Shown here one piece after another: positions 42,561 through 50,286 of a stretch of DNA of 64,000 bases. The DNA is taken from NCBI RefSeq assembly GCF_036408795.1, contig NZ_JAZGJP010000009.1:1-64000 (forward strand), in the 5' to 3' direction. Numbering within the stretch: position 1 is the stretch's first letter; every line of letters starts with the position of its first letter. The translations under genes were made by a program, and so were the position numbers. Source of the stretch: Olsenella_L kribbiana. GTDB lineage: Bacteria; Actinomycetota; Coriobacteriia; Coriobacteriales; Atopobiaceae. The notes under the pieces were generated by a model, which saw nothing but the letters and a program-made list of their open reading frames with translations, made no database searches and was not told the DNA's origin.

Positions 42561-42577
42561 CAGATACAGCAATGAAG

Positions 42578-43009
42578 CTACTCTGCTGCGACCGTGACGC
42601 CCATGGAACGTGCCGTGCCGGCAACGATCTTCTTGGCAGCCTCGATGTCATTGGCATTGAGGTCCGGCATCTTGATCTCGGCGATCTTGGTGAGCTGCTC
42701 CTGCGTGAGCTGGCCGACCTTGTCGCGCTGAGGAACGCCAGAGCCGCTCTTGATGCCAAGCTCCTTCTTGATGAGCTGGGCTGCGGGCGGGGTCTTGCAG
42801 ATGAAGTCGAAGGAACGGTCCTCGTAGACCGTGATCTCGACCGGGATGATGTCACCCATCTTGTCCTGCGTGGCAGCATTGAATGCCTGGCAGAACTGCA
42901 TGATGTTGACCTGTGCTGCGCCCAGAGCGGGTCCTACTGGAGGAGCAGGGTTTGCCTTGCCAGCAGGAATCTGGAGCTTGATGAAGTGCGTGACTTGCTT
43001 CTTCGCCAT
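42578..43009 (-). CDS. rplK: 50S ribosomal protein L11
   Basis: GTPase-centre protein of 143 residues, with the N-terminal PAGKANPAPPVGPALGAAQV and the C-terminal rRNA-binding domain. It follows nusG by about 90 bp. Confidence 0.97.
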   Translation of the reverse strand: MAKKQVTHFIKLQIPAGKANPAPPVGPALGAAQVNIMQFCQAFNAATQDKMGDIIPVEITVYEDRSFDFICKTPPAAQLIKKELGIKSGSGVPQRDKVGQLTQEQLTKIAEIKMPDLNANDIEAAKKIVAGTARSMGVTVAAE

Positions 43010-43100
43010 GCTAGTCTCCTGATTCAGAAACGGATACGTGCTATTTCACAACGCAGCTGCCGAGAAGCTTCCTCACCGAACGGTGCCGCGCAGCGATGCC

Positions 43101-43646
43101 TTAGATGCTTGCAATCTGGTCGAGCGTGAGCTCCACCGGGGTTTCGCGACCGAAGATCGTGAGCATGACCTTGACCTTGCTCGCGTCTGCATCGATCTCG
43201 GAAATCTGGCCATCGAAGTCTGCAAGAGGACCGGAGATGACCTTGACGGACTGGCCGACCTCGAAGGACGAGGCTACACGCTTCGGAACGACCTCGGTCG
43301 GTGCGTTCGGCGTGCGGCGCATGATCTTGTTGTACTCGGAGCGGCGAAGAGGTGCCGGCTTGGAGCCATCAAGACCGACGAAGCCGGTTACGCCCGGCGT
43401 GTTCCTGACGACAGTCCAGGTATTGTCGTCCATCTCCATGCGGACAAGGACATAGCCTGGGAAGACCTTGGATTCCTTGGTCTCGCGCTTGCCGCCTTCC
43501 TTGACTTCGGTGACTTCCTCGACAGGAATCTGGATATCCGTAATCCTGTCCGTCATGCCGAAGGTCTCGACACGGTGCTCGAGATCGGTCTTTACCTTGT
43601 TCTCGTATCCCGAGTAGGTATGCACGACATACCAGTGCTTTGCCAT
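43101..43646 (-). CDS. nusG: Transcription termination/antitermination factor NusG
   Basis: Elongation factor of 181 residues linking RNA polymerase with the ribosome or Rho. NGN domain (KHWYVVHTYSGYENKVKTDL) and C-terminal KOW domain (VGQSVKVISGPLADFDGQI) are intact. The ATG at 43646 is preceded by GAGGGGGT and lies 2 bp after secE; a 46-codon upstream extension is the antisense of nothing useful and overlaps secE. Confidence 0.97.
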   Translation of the reverse strand: MAKHWYVVHTYSGYENKVKTDLEHRVETFGMTDRITDIQIPVEEVTEVKEGGKRETKESKVFPGYVLVRMEMDDNTWTVVRNTPGVTGFVGLDGSKPAPLRRSEYNKIMRRTPNAPTEVVPKRVASSFEVGQSVKVISGPLADFDGQISEIDADASKVKVMLTIFGRETPVELTLDQIASI

Positions 43647-43648
43647 CT

Positions 43649-44008
43649 CTACCCCCTCAGGCCCGTGAAGCCGACCATCAGAGCGACGACGCCCGTATCG
43701 ACGAGCCAGATGCAGAAGCCGAAGACGATCAGGAAGACCGTGACGGCGACAGTGTAGTTCTTGAGCTCCTCGCGGGACGGCCACACGACACGATGCATTT
43801 CAGCCTTGACTGCCTGGAAGTAGGAACGGACGCGTCCCGGCTTCTTTGCAGCCTTTGCCGGCTTCGTCTCCTGCGACTTGGCAGAAGCATCAGCCTTCTT
43901 TGCATCGCCTGTGGAAGCGACGGATGTGGCGTGCGCCGCCTCAAGCTCTGCACGCTTCTGTGCACGGGCCTGGCGTGCGGACCTCTTCTGGCGCTCCTTC
44001 TTAGCCAT
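43649..44008 (-). CDS. secE: Protein translocase subunit SecE
   Basis: Clamp subunit of the Sec translocon, 119 residues. A long basic and Ala-rich N-terminal region (about 60 residues) precedes the conserved amphipathic helix (AEMHRVVWPSREELKNYT) and one membrane helix. The extended N-terminus is common in actinobacteria. Confidence 0.95.
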   Translation of the reverse strand: MAKKERQKRSARQARAQKRAELEAAHATSVASTGDAKKADASAKSQETKPAKAAKKPGRVRSYFQAVKAEMHRVVWPSREELKNYTVAVTVFLIVFGFCIWLVDTGVVALMVGFTGLRG

Positions 44009-44048
44009 GCGCTAACCCTTCAGATCAAAAGAACCTTATTACATGGAA

Positions 44049-44076
44049 ACCGACTACCCCGTAAGGGATAGTCGGT
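44049..44076 (-). terminator. Hairpin between tRNA-Trp and secE
   Basis: The transcript can form CCGACTATCCC-TTAC-GGGGTAGTCGG (one bulge) followed by TTTCC, just after the tRNA 3' end. It may be a weak terminator that lowers read-through into secE, or a processing signal. Confidence 0.5.
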
Positions 44077-44084
44077 GGAATTGC

Positions 44085-44160
44085 TGGCAGGCCAGGAAGG
44101 ACTCGAACCCTCAACAAACGGTTTTGGAGACCGCCGCTCTACCATTGGAGCTACTGGCCT
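44085..44160 (-). tRNA. tRNA-Trp (anticodon CCA)
   Basis: A complete 76-nt cloverleaf includes a genomically encoded CCA end. The acceptor pair is AGGCCAG/CTGGCCT, the anticodon loop CTCCAAA reads UGG, and the T-arm is GGTTCGAGTCC. It sits between rpmG and secE. Confidence 0.97.
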
Positions 44161-44175
44161 ATGACTAACCCTATT

Positions 44176-44325
44176 TTAGCGGGTTTCCTTGTGCAGCGTG
44201 TGCTTGCGGCACCACGGGCAATATTTCTTCATCTCAAGTCGATCAGGGTTGTTCGACTTGTTCTTCTTCGTGGTGTAGTTGCGGCGCTTGCACTCAGTGC
44301 ATGCAAGGGTAACCAAAGTACGCAT
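44176..44325 (-). CDS. rpmG: 50S ribosomal protein L33 (zinc-binding form)
   Basis: This 49-codon gene was found by translating the gap upstream of tRNA-Trp. MRTLVTLACTECKRRNYTT opens the product, and C9, C12, C36 and C39 form the zinc site. Location before tRNA-Trp and secE-nusG is typical for Gram-positives. Confidence 0.96.
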   Translation of the reverse strand: MRTLVTLACTECKRRNYTTKKNKSNNPDRLEMKKYCPWCRKHTLHKETR

Positions 44326-44382
44326 TGATCCTCCTGAATACTTGTCATAGCCGAGACGCCCTCGACCATGACGCGGTGGACT

Positions 44383-44412
44383 ACGTTACCATCCCTAGGT
44401 CGATTCTGTCAA
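44383..44412 (-). promoter_or_regulatory. Promoter of the rpmG-tRNA-Trp-secE-nusG-rplK-rplA unit
   Basis: A perfect -35 TTGACA (44407-44412) is followed 18 bp on by TAACGT (44383-44388), which carries a TGG extended -10 element. It lies about 60 nt upstream of rpmG. Confidence 0.7.
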
Positions 44413-44484
44413 CTACCGATAGGAACTCTCAGACCGCTGCACAGAATGTGCATATAACTGGGTCTGATGGTGCTTGCATGAAAA

Positions 44485-44512
44485 GACCCGGCACCCCGAG
44501 GGGCACCGGGTC
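44485..44512 (-). terminator. Rho-independent terminator after tuf
   Basis: A long GC-rich stem GACCCGGTGCCCC/GGGGTGCCGGGTC is followed by TTTTCATG on the transcript, 22 bp after the tuf stop. Confidence 0.9.
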
Positions 44513-44533
44513 AGAAAGCCTCGTCAGTTAGAT

Positions 44534-45724
44534 CTACTCAACGATCTTGACGACACGGCCATCGGCAACGGTGTGGCCACCCTCGCGGACTGCGAAGCGG
44601 TCGCCCTCCTCCATTGCGATGTGGTGGATGAGCTCGACGTTGATCGTCGTGTGGTCACCCGGCATAGCCATCTCGACGCCCTCGGGGAGCGTGATGGTGC
44701 CCGTGATGTCGGTCGTACGGAAGTAGAACTGCGGACGATAGTTGGAGAAGAACGGCGTGTGACGGCCGCCCTCGTCCTTGGTCAGAACGTAGACCTCAGC
44801 AGAGAACTTGGAGTGCGGCTGGACGGAGCCCGGCTTGCAGATGACCTGGCCACGCTCGATGTCCTCGCGCTTGATGCCGCGGAGCAGGATGCCCACGTTG
44901 TCGCCAGCCTCGCAGAAGTCCATGGTCTTACGGAACATCTCGATGCCGGTTGCGGTCGACTTCTGGGTCGGCTTGATGCCGACGATCTCGACCGGCTCGT
45001 TGAGCTTGAGCTCGCCACGCTCGACACGGCCGGTTGCGACGGTACCACGGCCAGAGATGGTCATGACGTCCTCGATAGCCATGAGGAACGGCTTCTCGTT
45101 GTCGCGCTGCGGCGTCGGGATGTACTCATCGACGGTGCGCATGAGCTCGCGGATGGACTCGACCCACTTCGGATCGCCGTTGAGGGCGCCGAGTGCAGAG
45201 CCACGGATGATAGGAATGTCGTCTCCGGGGTAGTCGTACTCGGAGAGAAGGTCACGGGTCTCCATCTCGACGAGGTCGATGAGCTCCTCATCGTCGACCA
45301 TGTCGCACTTGTTCAGGAAGACGACGATGTACTTGACGCCGACCTGACGGGCAAGGAGGATGTGCTCACGCGTCTGAGCCATCGGGCCGTCGGTTGCAGC
45401 GATGACGAGGATTGCGCCGTCCATCTGAGCTGCGCCGGAAATCATGTTCTTGACGTAGTCAGCGTGGCCCGGGCAGTCAACGTGTGCGTAGTGACGCTTC
45501 TCGGTCTCATACTCGACGTGAGCGACGGTAATGGTAATGCCGCGCTGACGCTCCTCGGGAGCCTTGTCGATGTTCTCGAAGGCCGTGTAGTTTGCCTTGC
45601 AGCCCGGGGTCTCAGAAAGGACCTTGGTGATTGCTGCGGTCAGGGTCGTCTTACCATGGTCAACGTGGCCGATGGTACCAATGTTTACATGGGGCTTAGT
45701 GCGCTCGAACTTTTCCTTGGCCAT
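44534..45724 (-). CDS. tuf: Elongation factor Tu
   Basis: Delivers aminoacyl-tRNA to the ribosome; 396 residues. GHVDHGKTTL, DCPGHADYVKNM and NKCDMVDD are the GTP-binding motifs, and domains II and III are complete. AAGGAGG lies before the ATG. Here tuf is detached from fusA and follows a three-tRNA cluster. Confidence 0.98.
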   Translation of the reverse strand: MAKEKFERTKPHVNIGTIGHVDHGKTTLTAAITKVLSETPGCKANYTAFENIDKAPEERQRGITITVAHVEYETEKRHYAHVDCPGHADYVKNMISGAAQMDGAILVIAATDGPMAQTREHILLARQVGVKYIVVFLNKCDMVDDEELIDLVEMETRDLLSEYDYPGDDIPIIRGSALGALNGDPKWVESIRELMRTVDEYIPTPQRDNEKPFLMAIEDVMTISGRGTVATGRVERGELKLNEPVEIVGIKPTQKSTATGIEMFRKTMDFCEAGDNVGILLRGIKREDIERGQVICKPGSVQPHSKFSAEVYVLTKDEGGRHTPFFSNYRPQFYFRTTDITGTITLPEGVEMAMPGDHTTINVELIHHIAMEEGDRFAVREGGHTVADGRVVKIVE

Positions 45725-45740
45725 TGCCGTCCTCCTTCAA

Positions 45741-45757
45741 AATCGACCACTTGTTGG
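45741..45757 (-). promoter_or_regulatory. Small hairpin in the tuf leader
   Basis: CGACCA-CTTGT-TGGTCG lies about 17-33 nt upstream of tuf, next to the ribosome-binding site. It could affect initiation; nothing more can be said. Confidence 0.35.
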
Positions 45758-45792
45758 TCGGTCTTACCTGATAATACCCTCTTATATGCTTA

Positions 45793-45812
45793 GCGGCGCC
45801 CAAGGGCGCCGC
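45793..45812 (-). terminator. Hairpin between tRNA-Met and tuf
   Basis: A perfect 9-bp stem GCGGCGCCC/GGGCGCCGC with a 2-nt centre lies just after the 3' end of tRNA-Met. No clear U-tract follows (TAAGCATATAAG), so it may be a partial terminator or a tRNA-processing boundary. Confidence 0.5.
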
Positions 45813-45820
45813 GGAAGCTC

Positions 45821-45897
45821 TGGTAGCGGTGACTGGATTCGAACCGGTGACATCGCGGGTATGAGCCGCGTGCTCTAACCAGCTGAGCTACACCGCC
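45821..45897 (-). tRNA. tRNA-Met (anticodon CAU)
   Basis: A 77-nt cloverleaf with encoded CCA and acceptor GGCGGTG/CACCGCT, which closes with a G-U pair. The anticodon loop is CTCATAC. The paired first base suggests an elongator-type or Ile2-type CAU tRNA rather than the initiator; tilS-modified Ile2 cannot be excluded. Confidence 0.92.
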
Positions 45898-45910
45898 ATA
45901 TGCCTGAATC

Positions 45911-45986
45911 TGGAGCCCGCGACCGGATTTGAACCGGTGACCTCTTCGTTACCAACGAAGTGCTCTACCGACTGAGCTACACGGGC
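45911..45986 (-). tRNA. tRNA-Thr (anticodon GGU)
   Basis: A 76-nt cloverleaf with encoded CCA, acceptor GCCCGTG/CGCGGGC with one G-U pair, and anticodon loop TTGGTAA. Confidence 0.96.
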
Positions 45987-45987
45987 A

Positions 45988-46071
45988 TGGTGGGGATGCT
46001 TGGACTCGAACCAAGGAACTCAGAGAGAGCGGATTTACAGTCCGCCGCAGTTGCCGCTGTGCCACATCCCC
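45988..46071 (-). tRNA. tRNA-Tyr (anticodon GUA)
   Basis: An 84-nt class II tRNA with long variable arm, encoded CCA, acceptor GGGGATG/CATCCCC and anticodon loop CTGTAAA. It is first in the Tyr-Thr-Met-tuf series. Confidence 0.96.
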
Positions 46072-46122
46072 ATACCGTTTTCAAGCGTTGCTGCGAGCCT
46101 GTGCTCCCCGTCAGCGGAAAAG

Positions 46123-46151
46123 ATAGTACGACGTCCCCAAATTCATGTCAA
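46123..46151 (-). promoter_or_regulatory. Promoter of the tRNA-Tyr-Thr-Met(-tuf) unit
   Basis: A perfect -35 TTGACA (46146-46151) and -10 TACTAT (46123-46128) are 17 bp apart, about 45 nt upstream of tRNA-Tyr. No separate tuf promoter was found, so tuf may be read from here too. Confidence 0.85.
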
Positions 46152-46580
46152 CATAATCCACCCAGCCGGGCGTAACTCCCCCACGATTCCTGCACAACTG
46201 CGAGAGATCCCTGTACGAGCGGAGTGATCTCCAGAGCAGACGTGCCGTTGCTTGCTACCCCATCTGACCTGCTGTTTTTTCGGGATACGCCCATAGCGGC
46301 CTATGCTTTTCGTCTCTTCTCTGCTGACGGCACCCATTCCATTGACCACACAGAACCGCTCGCCAAATCCGTCAGCGGTGCTCTGGCAACGGCCTCTCAA
46401 TGCAGAATTCCTTCAAAAGATTTGTAAACTTGCAATCGGCAGTATGTCCACGCGCTCTGGCGCTGGCGCCTGTTCTTGCTGGCGCCTGTTCTTGCAGAGC
46501 CGGCTTCGATTTCGGCGGGATCCTGCTGCAAAACTGCTAACAGCCTACGTGGATCAGCATCTTCCAATCGTTCAGAGATT
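46152..46580. other. Intergenic region without recognisable gene
   Basis: About 430 bp between the tRNA-Tyr promoter and the terminator of the disA unit. Short open frames exist on both strands, but none has a recognisable product or ribosome-binding site. A short tandem repeat at 46463-46494 is the only distinct structure. Decayed coding sequence is possible. Confidence 0.5.
46463..46494. repeat. Tandem repeat, 2 x 16 bp
   Basis: CTGGCGCCTGTTCTTG occurs twice in direct succession (46463-46478 and 46479-46494), perfectly. Confidence 0.85.
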
Positions 46581-46586
46581 AAAAAA

Positions 46587-46615
46587 GCAGGCCACGAATT
46601 CATATCGTGGCCTGC
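46587..46615 (-). terminator. Terminator of the disA-tRNA-Thr(UGU) unit
   Basis: A perfect 11-bp stem GCAGGCCACGA/TCGTGGCCTGC with a 7-nt loop is followed by TTTTTTAATC in transcript direction, 11 bp after the tRNA 3' end. Confidence 0.92.
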
Positions 46616-46625
46616 TGCTTTATCG

Positions 46626-46700
46626 TGGAGCCGGTAGAGGGAGTCGAACCCACAACCCACAGTTTACAAAACTGTTGCTCTGCCATTGAGCCATACCGGC
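46626..46700 (-). tRNA. tRNA-Thr (anticodon UGU)
   Basis: A 75-nt cloverleaf with encoded CCA, acceptor GCCGGTA/TACCGGC, anticodon loop TTTGTAA and T-arm GGTTCGACTCC. It lies 18 bp after the YacP-like gene and directly before a strong terminator, so it may be processed from the 3' end of the disA mRNA. Confidence 0.96.
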
Positions 46701-46718
46701 GTGGGAATGATATTACCC

Positions 46719-47276
46719 CTAATGGCTCAGCATTTTCCAGAGCTTCGCGCGCATTTCCGGAGAAATCCGGTCCTCTACCGTCATCTTCTGGGGCTTGAGC
46801 TCGCCACGGACCGTCTCTACCTCGCGGTCCACCCGCTCGATCTCATGCACAAGCAAAGCCGACGAGATGCGCGTGACCTCGCCCGGGCCGAATCCTGCGG
46901 TCGCCCGAATCGTATTGTCCGAGGTGACGAGACTCACCGGACGTCCTGCGACACGCGCCTCGGTGACGAGGCGCTCTATCACGGTATCGGCGCTCTCCCC
47001 TGCGCGGGAGAACATGATCTCTATGCCTGCCTCATGCGTCGCATTCCTCGTGGGAGCGGGATTCTGCGCTCCGTCGAAGACGACGACCGCGTCATAGCGT
47101 CCCTGGGCAAAAGCTGCGACATCCGTGATCAGGGCCTCGCGTGCCCGCACAAAGGGATCGGTGTCAAAGTGCTCAGGATCGGTATGTTCGTCGATCAGCC
47201 CTTCATAGCGAGGGGTTGCCCCGAGCACGTTGTAGCCATCGACGATGAGGAGCTCATGATGGGAACGGGAGCTCAC
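46719..47276 (-). CDS. NYN-domain ribonuclease of the YacP/Rae1 family
   Basis: Predicted RNase of 185 residues; in Bacillus the homologue Rae1 cuts mRNA in the ribosomal A site. The PIN-like fold begins LLIVDGYNVLGATP, and FDGAQNPAP and SADTVIERLVTEAR carry further acidic active-site candidates; SLVTSDNTIR is also typical. The GTG at 47276 overlaps the rlmB stop (GTGA), which fixes the start and implies coupling; the frame extends further upstream only as antisense of rlmB. The rlmB-yacP pairing after cysS is widespread in Gram-positives. Confidence 0.88.
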   Translation of the reverse strand: MSSRSHHELLIVDGYNVLGATPRYEGLIDEHTDPEHFDTDPFVRAREALITDVAAFAQGRYDAVVVFDGAQNPAPTRNATHEAGIEIMFSRAGESADTVIERLVTEARVAGRPVSLVTSDNTIRATAGFGPGEVTRISSALLVHEIERVDREVETVRGELKPQKMTVEDRISPEMRAKLWKMLSH

Positions 47277-48223
47277 GCGTTGCCACCTGGCTCTTCCGTA
47301 CGCTCCATATCGCGGCGCAGCCACTCGTAGCAGAGCACGGTTGCTGCCTGCGCGACATTGAGCGACTCCACATGTCCTCTCTGGGGAAGCCTTACGGCGA
47401 AGTCGCACTTCGAGAGCACGAGATGGGAGATGCCAGAGCCCTCCGATCCCATGACAAGGCAGATGCGACCCTCGAGCGGGGCATGCCACACGTCCTCTTC
47501 CGCATGCTCTGTCGCAGCGCAGCACCAGAACCCTGCGTCCTTGAGCTCTTGCATGGCCTGGACGAGATTCGGCACCTGAGCGACCGGGATATGGAGCAGG
47601 GCTCCTGCCGATGTCTTCATGGCACCGACGCCGACCTGGGCGGCACGGGCATTAGCGATGATCACGCCGGCAGCACCTGCGACCTCGGCGGAGCGGACGA
47701 TGGCGCCGAAGTTGCCTTCGTCCGTCACGTGGTCGAGGAGGACGACGAGCGCCGGCCCCTCGCCTGCGCGATTGATGATGTCACGGACGCTTGCATAGGC
47801 AAACGGTGCGCACTTCACCATGATTCCCTGGTGTGCCCCATGGGACGACCTTGCATCGAGCTCGCGGTGCGAGACCTCCTCGATGGGGACATTGGCTGCC
47901 TCGAGCCTGCTCATGAGCTCCTGGAGCGAAGCATCGCCGTCAGGGGCAGACACATAGGCACGTGTAAGCTTGACGCCGGTATCGAGCGCCTCGGCGACAG
48001 CGCGCCTGCCCTCGATCATCAGCATGTCGGAGCGCACAGGAGCCGGACGCTGCGGCCTTCCTGCGCCTCTGCCACGGCCACCCTTCTGCCCGCCGCGGGA
48101 ATTGCGGCTCTTGGGGCTTCTGTCCTGGGACATCTTTCCGATATAGCCGCCCTGTCCTCGGTATCCGCCCTGGCCCTTTGCGCCTCGGCGGGAAGAGGAG
48201 CCCTGGTATCTTCTGTCTGCCAT
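47273..48223 (-). CDS. rlmB: 23S rRNA (guanosine-2'-O-)-methyltransferase RlmB / TrmH family
   Basis: SPOUT methyltransferase that, in E. coli, modifies G2251 of the P loop. The substrate-binding domain (MLMIEGRRAVAEALDTGVKL) precedes the knotted catalytic domain with VVLLDHVTDEGNFGAIVRSA, LVMGSEGSGIS and ESLNVAQAATVLCYEW. The first 65 or so residues are a disordered Arg/Gly/Ser-rich extension (GGQKGGRGRGAGRPQRP), RGG-like and probably RNA-binding, which E. coli RlmB lacks. It starts 3 bp after cysS. Confidence 0.9.
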   Translation of the reverse strand: MADRRYQGSSSRRGAKGQGGYRGQGGYIGKMSQDRSPKSRNSRGGQKGGRGRGAGRPQRPAPVRSDMLMIEGRRAVAEALDTGVKLTRAYVSAPDGDASLQELMSRLEAANVPIEEVSHRELDARSSHGAHQGIMVKCAPFAYASVRDIINRAGEGPALVVLLDHVTDEGNFGAIVRSAEVAGAAGVIIANARAAQVGVGAMKTSAGALLHIPVAQVPNLVQAMQELKDAGFWCCAATEHAEEDVWHAPLEGRICLVMGSEGSGISHLVLSKCDFAVRLPQRGHVESLNVAQAATVLCYEWLRRDMERTEEPGGNA

Positions 48224-48226
48224 GTG

Positions 48227-49702
48227 CTAGTCCTTCTTTGTCAGGCGCGTGCCTGCCGCGGTGTCTTCGAGAACGAGGCCGAGCGACGTGATGCCGTCAC
48301 GGATGGCATCGGCGACGGCCCAGTTCTTTGCCTTGCGGGCAGCGGCACGGGCCTCGATCAGGGCGTCAGCAGCCTCCTCGGGGCTTGTGCCCGCATATCC
48401 TGCTTCCTTCTTTGCAAGGTCGACAAGCTCTGCCGGCAGGCCCTCCTCCTCATCTGCAGCAAGGTTGATGCCGAGGACGCCCGAGAGCTCCTCGAGCGCA
48501 TCAGCTGCACGAAGCGTCGCTGCCGTCGAGATGTCCTCTCCTGCCTTCGTGAGGTAGGTATTGGCTGCGGTCACGAGGCCGAAGATGGCAGCAAGGCCGC
48601 CTGCGGTATTGAAGTCGTCATCCATCTGGGCCGTGAACTCGGCCTGTGCCTCGCGCACGGCGCGCGTCAGCTCGTGGTCTGCATCATTGAGCTCGCCGTC
48701 TTCCGGCGCTGCCTTGGCAGCCCACCTGAGGTTCTTGACGCAGCTCTTGAGACGGTCGAGCGTGCCGACCGAGCCCTCGAGACGCTCGAACGAGAAGTCG
48801 AGGGGCGAGCGGTAGTGGGTCTGGAGCATGAGGAGACGAAGCGCGTCTGCAGGATACTTGTCGAGCACTTCCTTGAGCGTGTAGAAGTTGCCAAGCGACT
48901 TCGACATCTTCTCGCCGTCGATCGTGAGCATGCCGGTATGCATCCAGACGTTTGCAAGCGGCGTGTGCCAGTTGCACATGCACTGTGCCGTCTCGTTCTC
49001 ATGATGCGGGAAGATGAGGTCGGAGCCGCCGCCGTGGATATCGATGGGGACGCCGAGATAGCGGTGGATCATAGCGACGCACTCGGTATGCCAGCCAGGA
49101 CGGCCATTGCCCCAGGGGCTCGGCCAGCTCGGCTCGCCCGGCTTCGCTGCCTTCCAGAGCGCGAAGTCGAGGGGATCCCTCTTCTGCTCGTTCTCCTCGA
49201 TGCGGGCGCCGCTCATGAGCTCGTCGACATTCCTGCCGGAGACGATGCCGTAGTTCGTGTCGGAACGGACGCTGAAGTAGACGTCTCCCGAAGGCACGGC
49301 GTAGGCATAGCCCTGGTCGATCAAGCCCTGGACCATCTCCTGCATCGCAGCGATCTCGCGCGTGGCGCGCGGACGGATGTCAGGATCCAGGATGCCGAAG
49401 CGGTGCATCTGCTCGATGAAGGCCTGGGAGCACTCCTCTGCCACCTCGGCAGCGGTCCTGCCCTGCTCATTGGCACGGTTGATGATCTTGTCGTCGACGT
49501 CGGTCAGGTTCTGGGCGAACGTCACGGCGTAGCCCTTGTAGGTCAGATAGCGCCTGATCACGTCGAAGCAGAGGAACGTGCGTGCATTGCCGATATGGAT
49601 CTGGTCGTAGACCGTGGGGCCGCAGACATACATGCGGACCTTGCCCGGCTCGATCGGCTTGAACTCCTGCTTCTTGTGCATCTGGCTGTTATAGATAAGC
49701 AT
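48227..49702 (-). CDS. cysS: Cysteine--tRNA ligase
   Basis: Class I synthetase of 491 residues. The HIGH-type motif reads HIGNART after YVCGPTVYDQI; zinc ligands are visible in CGPTVY, GWHTEC and HHENE, and KMSKSLGNF is the second signature. The ATG at 49702 has AGGAGA 9 nt upstream; a 13-codon extension is rejected. It lies between ispF and rlmB as in many Gram-positives. Confidence 0.97.
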   Translation of the reverse strand: MLIYNSQMHKKQEFKPIEPGKVRMYVCGPTVYDQIHIGNARTFLCFDVIRRYLTYKGYAVTFAQNLTDVDDKIINRANEQGRTAAEVAEECSQAFIEQMHRFGILDPDIRPRATREIAAMQEMVQGLIDQGYAYAVPSGDVYFSVRSDTNYGIVSGRNVDELMSGARIEENEQKRDPLDFALWKAAKPGEPSWPSPWGNGRPGWHTECVAMIHRYLGVPIDIHGGGSDLIFPHHENETAQCMCNWHTPLANVWMHTGMLTIDGEKMSKSLGNFYTLKEVLDKYPADALRLLMLQTHYRSPLDFSFERLEGSVGTLDRLKSCVKNLRWAAKAAPEDGELNDADHELTRAVREAQAEFTAQMDDDFNTAGGLAAIFGLVTAANTYLTKAGEDISTAATLRAADALEELSGVLGINLAADEEEGLPAELVDLAKKEAGYAGTSPEEAADALIEARAAARKAKNWAVADAIRDGITSLGLVLEDTAAGTRLTKKD

Positions 49703-49782
49703 CTGCGCTTCTCCTCTGCTGGATCCAGGCTCCTCATGCACCTTGGCCGAGGTTCCTGCGTGTCAGGATATTGTAGGTGCGG

Positions 49783-50286
49783 CTACTCCTGCGTACAAGG
49801 CCGCTCATTCTCGCTGCCCTCGAGCAGCACGACCGCCCAAGCTTCCATGCCTTCCTCGCGGCCGACAAAGCCGAGGCGCTCCGTCGTCGTCGCCTTCACG
49901 CCGACATGGTCAGGCGAGACGCCCAGGGCAGAAGCCATACATCGGCGCATCTCGTCCTTGTAGGGAGCAAGCTTCGGTGCCTGCGCTGCAATGGTCGTGT
50001 CGGCATCCACAAGCTCGAAGCCCTCGTCGCGCATGAGCTGAGCGACCCGCTCCAGAAGCTTTATCGAATCTGCTCCCTCATAGGCCGGGTCTGAGTCCGG
50101 GAAGAGCTGGCCGATATCGCCTGCGCGCATGGCACCGAGGATGGCGTCCATCAGGGCATGCACGAGCACATCGGCATCCGAATGTCCATCGAGCCCACGT
50201 GTGCTCGGGATGTCCACGCCACCCAGGATGAGCTTCCTGCCTTCCTTGAAGCGGTGCACATCGTATCCGTGTCCTATACGAAGCAT
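49783..50286 (-). CDS. ispF: 2-C-methyl-D-erythritol 2,4-cyclodiphosphate synthase
   Basis: Makes the cyclodiphosphate intermediate of the MEP isoprenoid pathway. Its 167 residues include the metal-binding GHGYDVHRF at the N-terminus, LDGHSDADVLVHALMDA and TTTERLGFVGREEGMEA. The ATG overlaps the ispD stop (TGATG), so the two enzymes are coupled. Confidence 0.96.
   Translation of the reverse strand: MLRIGHGYDVHRFKEGRKLILGGVDIPSTRGLDGHSDADVLVHALMDAILGAMRAGDIGQLFPDSDPAYEGADSIKLLERVAQLMRDEGFELVDADTTIAAQAPKLAPYKDEMRRCMASALGVSPDHVGVKATTTERLGFVGREEGMEAWAVVLLEGSENERPCTQE

Noticed and set aside
46143..46689. Short open frames of about 85-128 codons around tRNA-Thr(UGU)
   Set aside because: They run through the tRNA or terminator, lack ribosome-binding sites and have no recognisable product.
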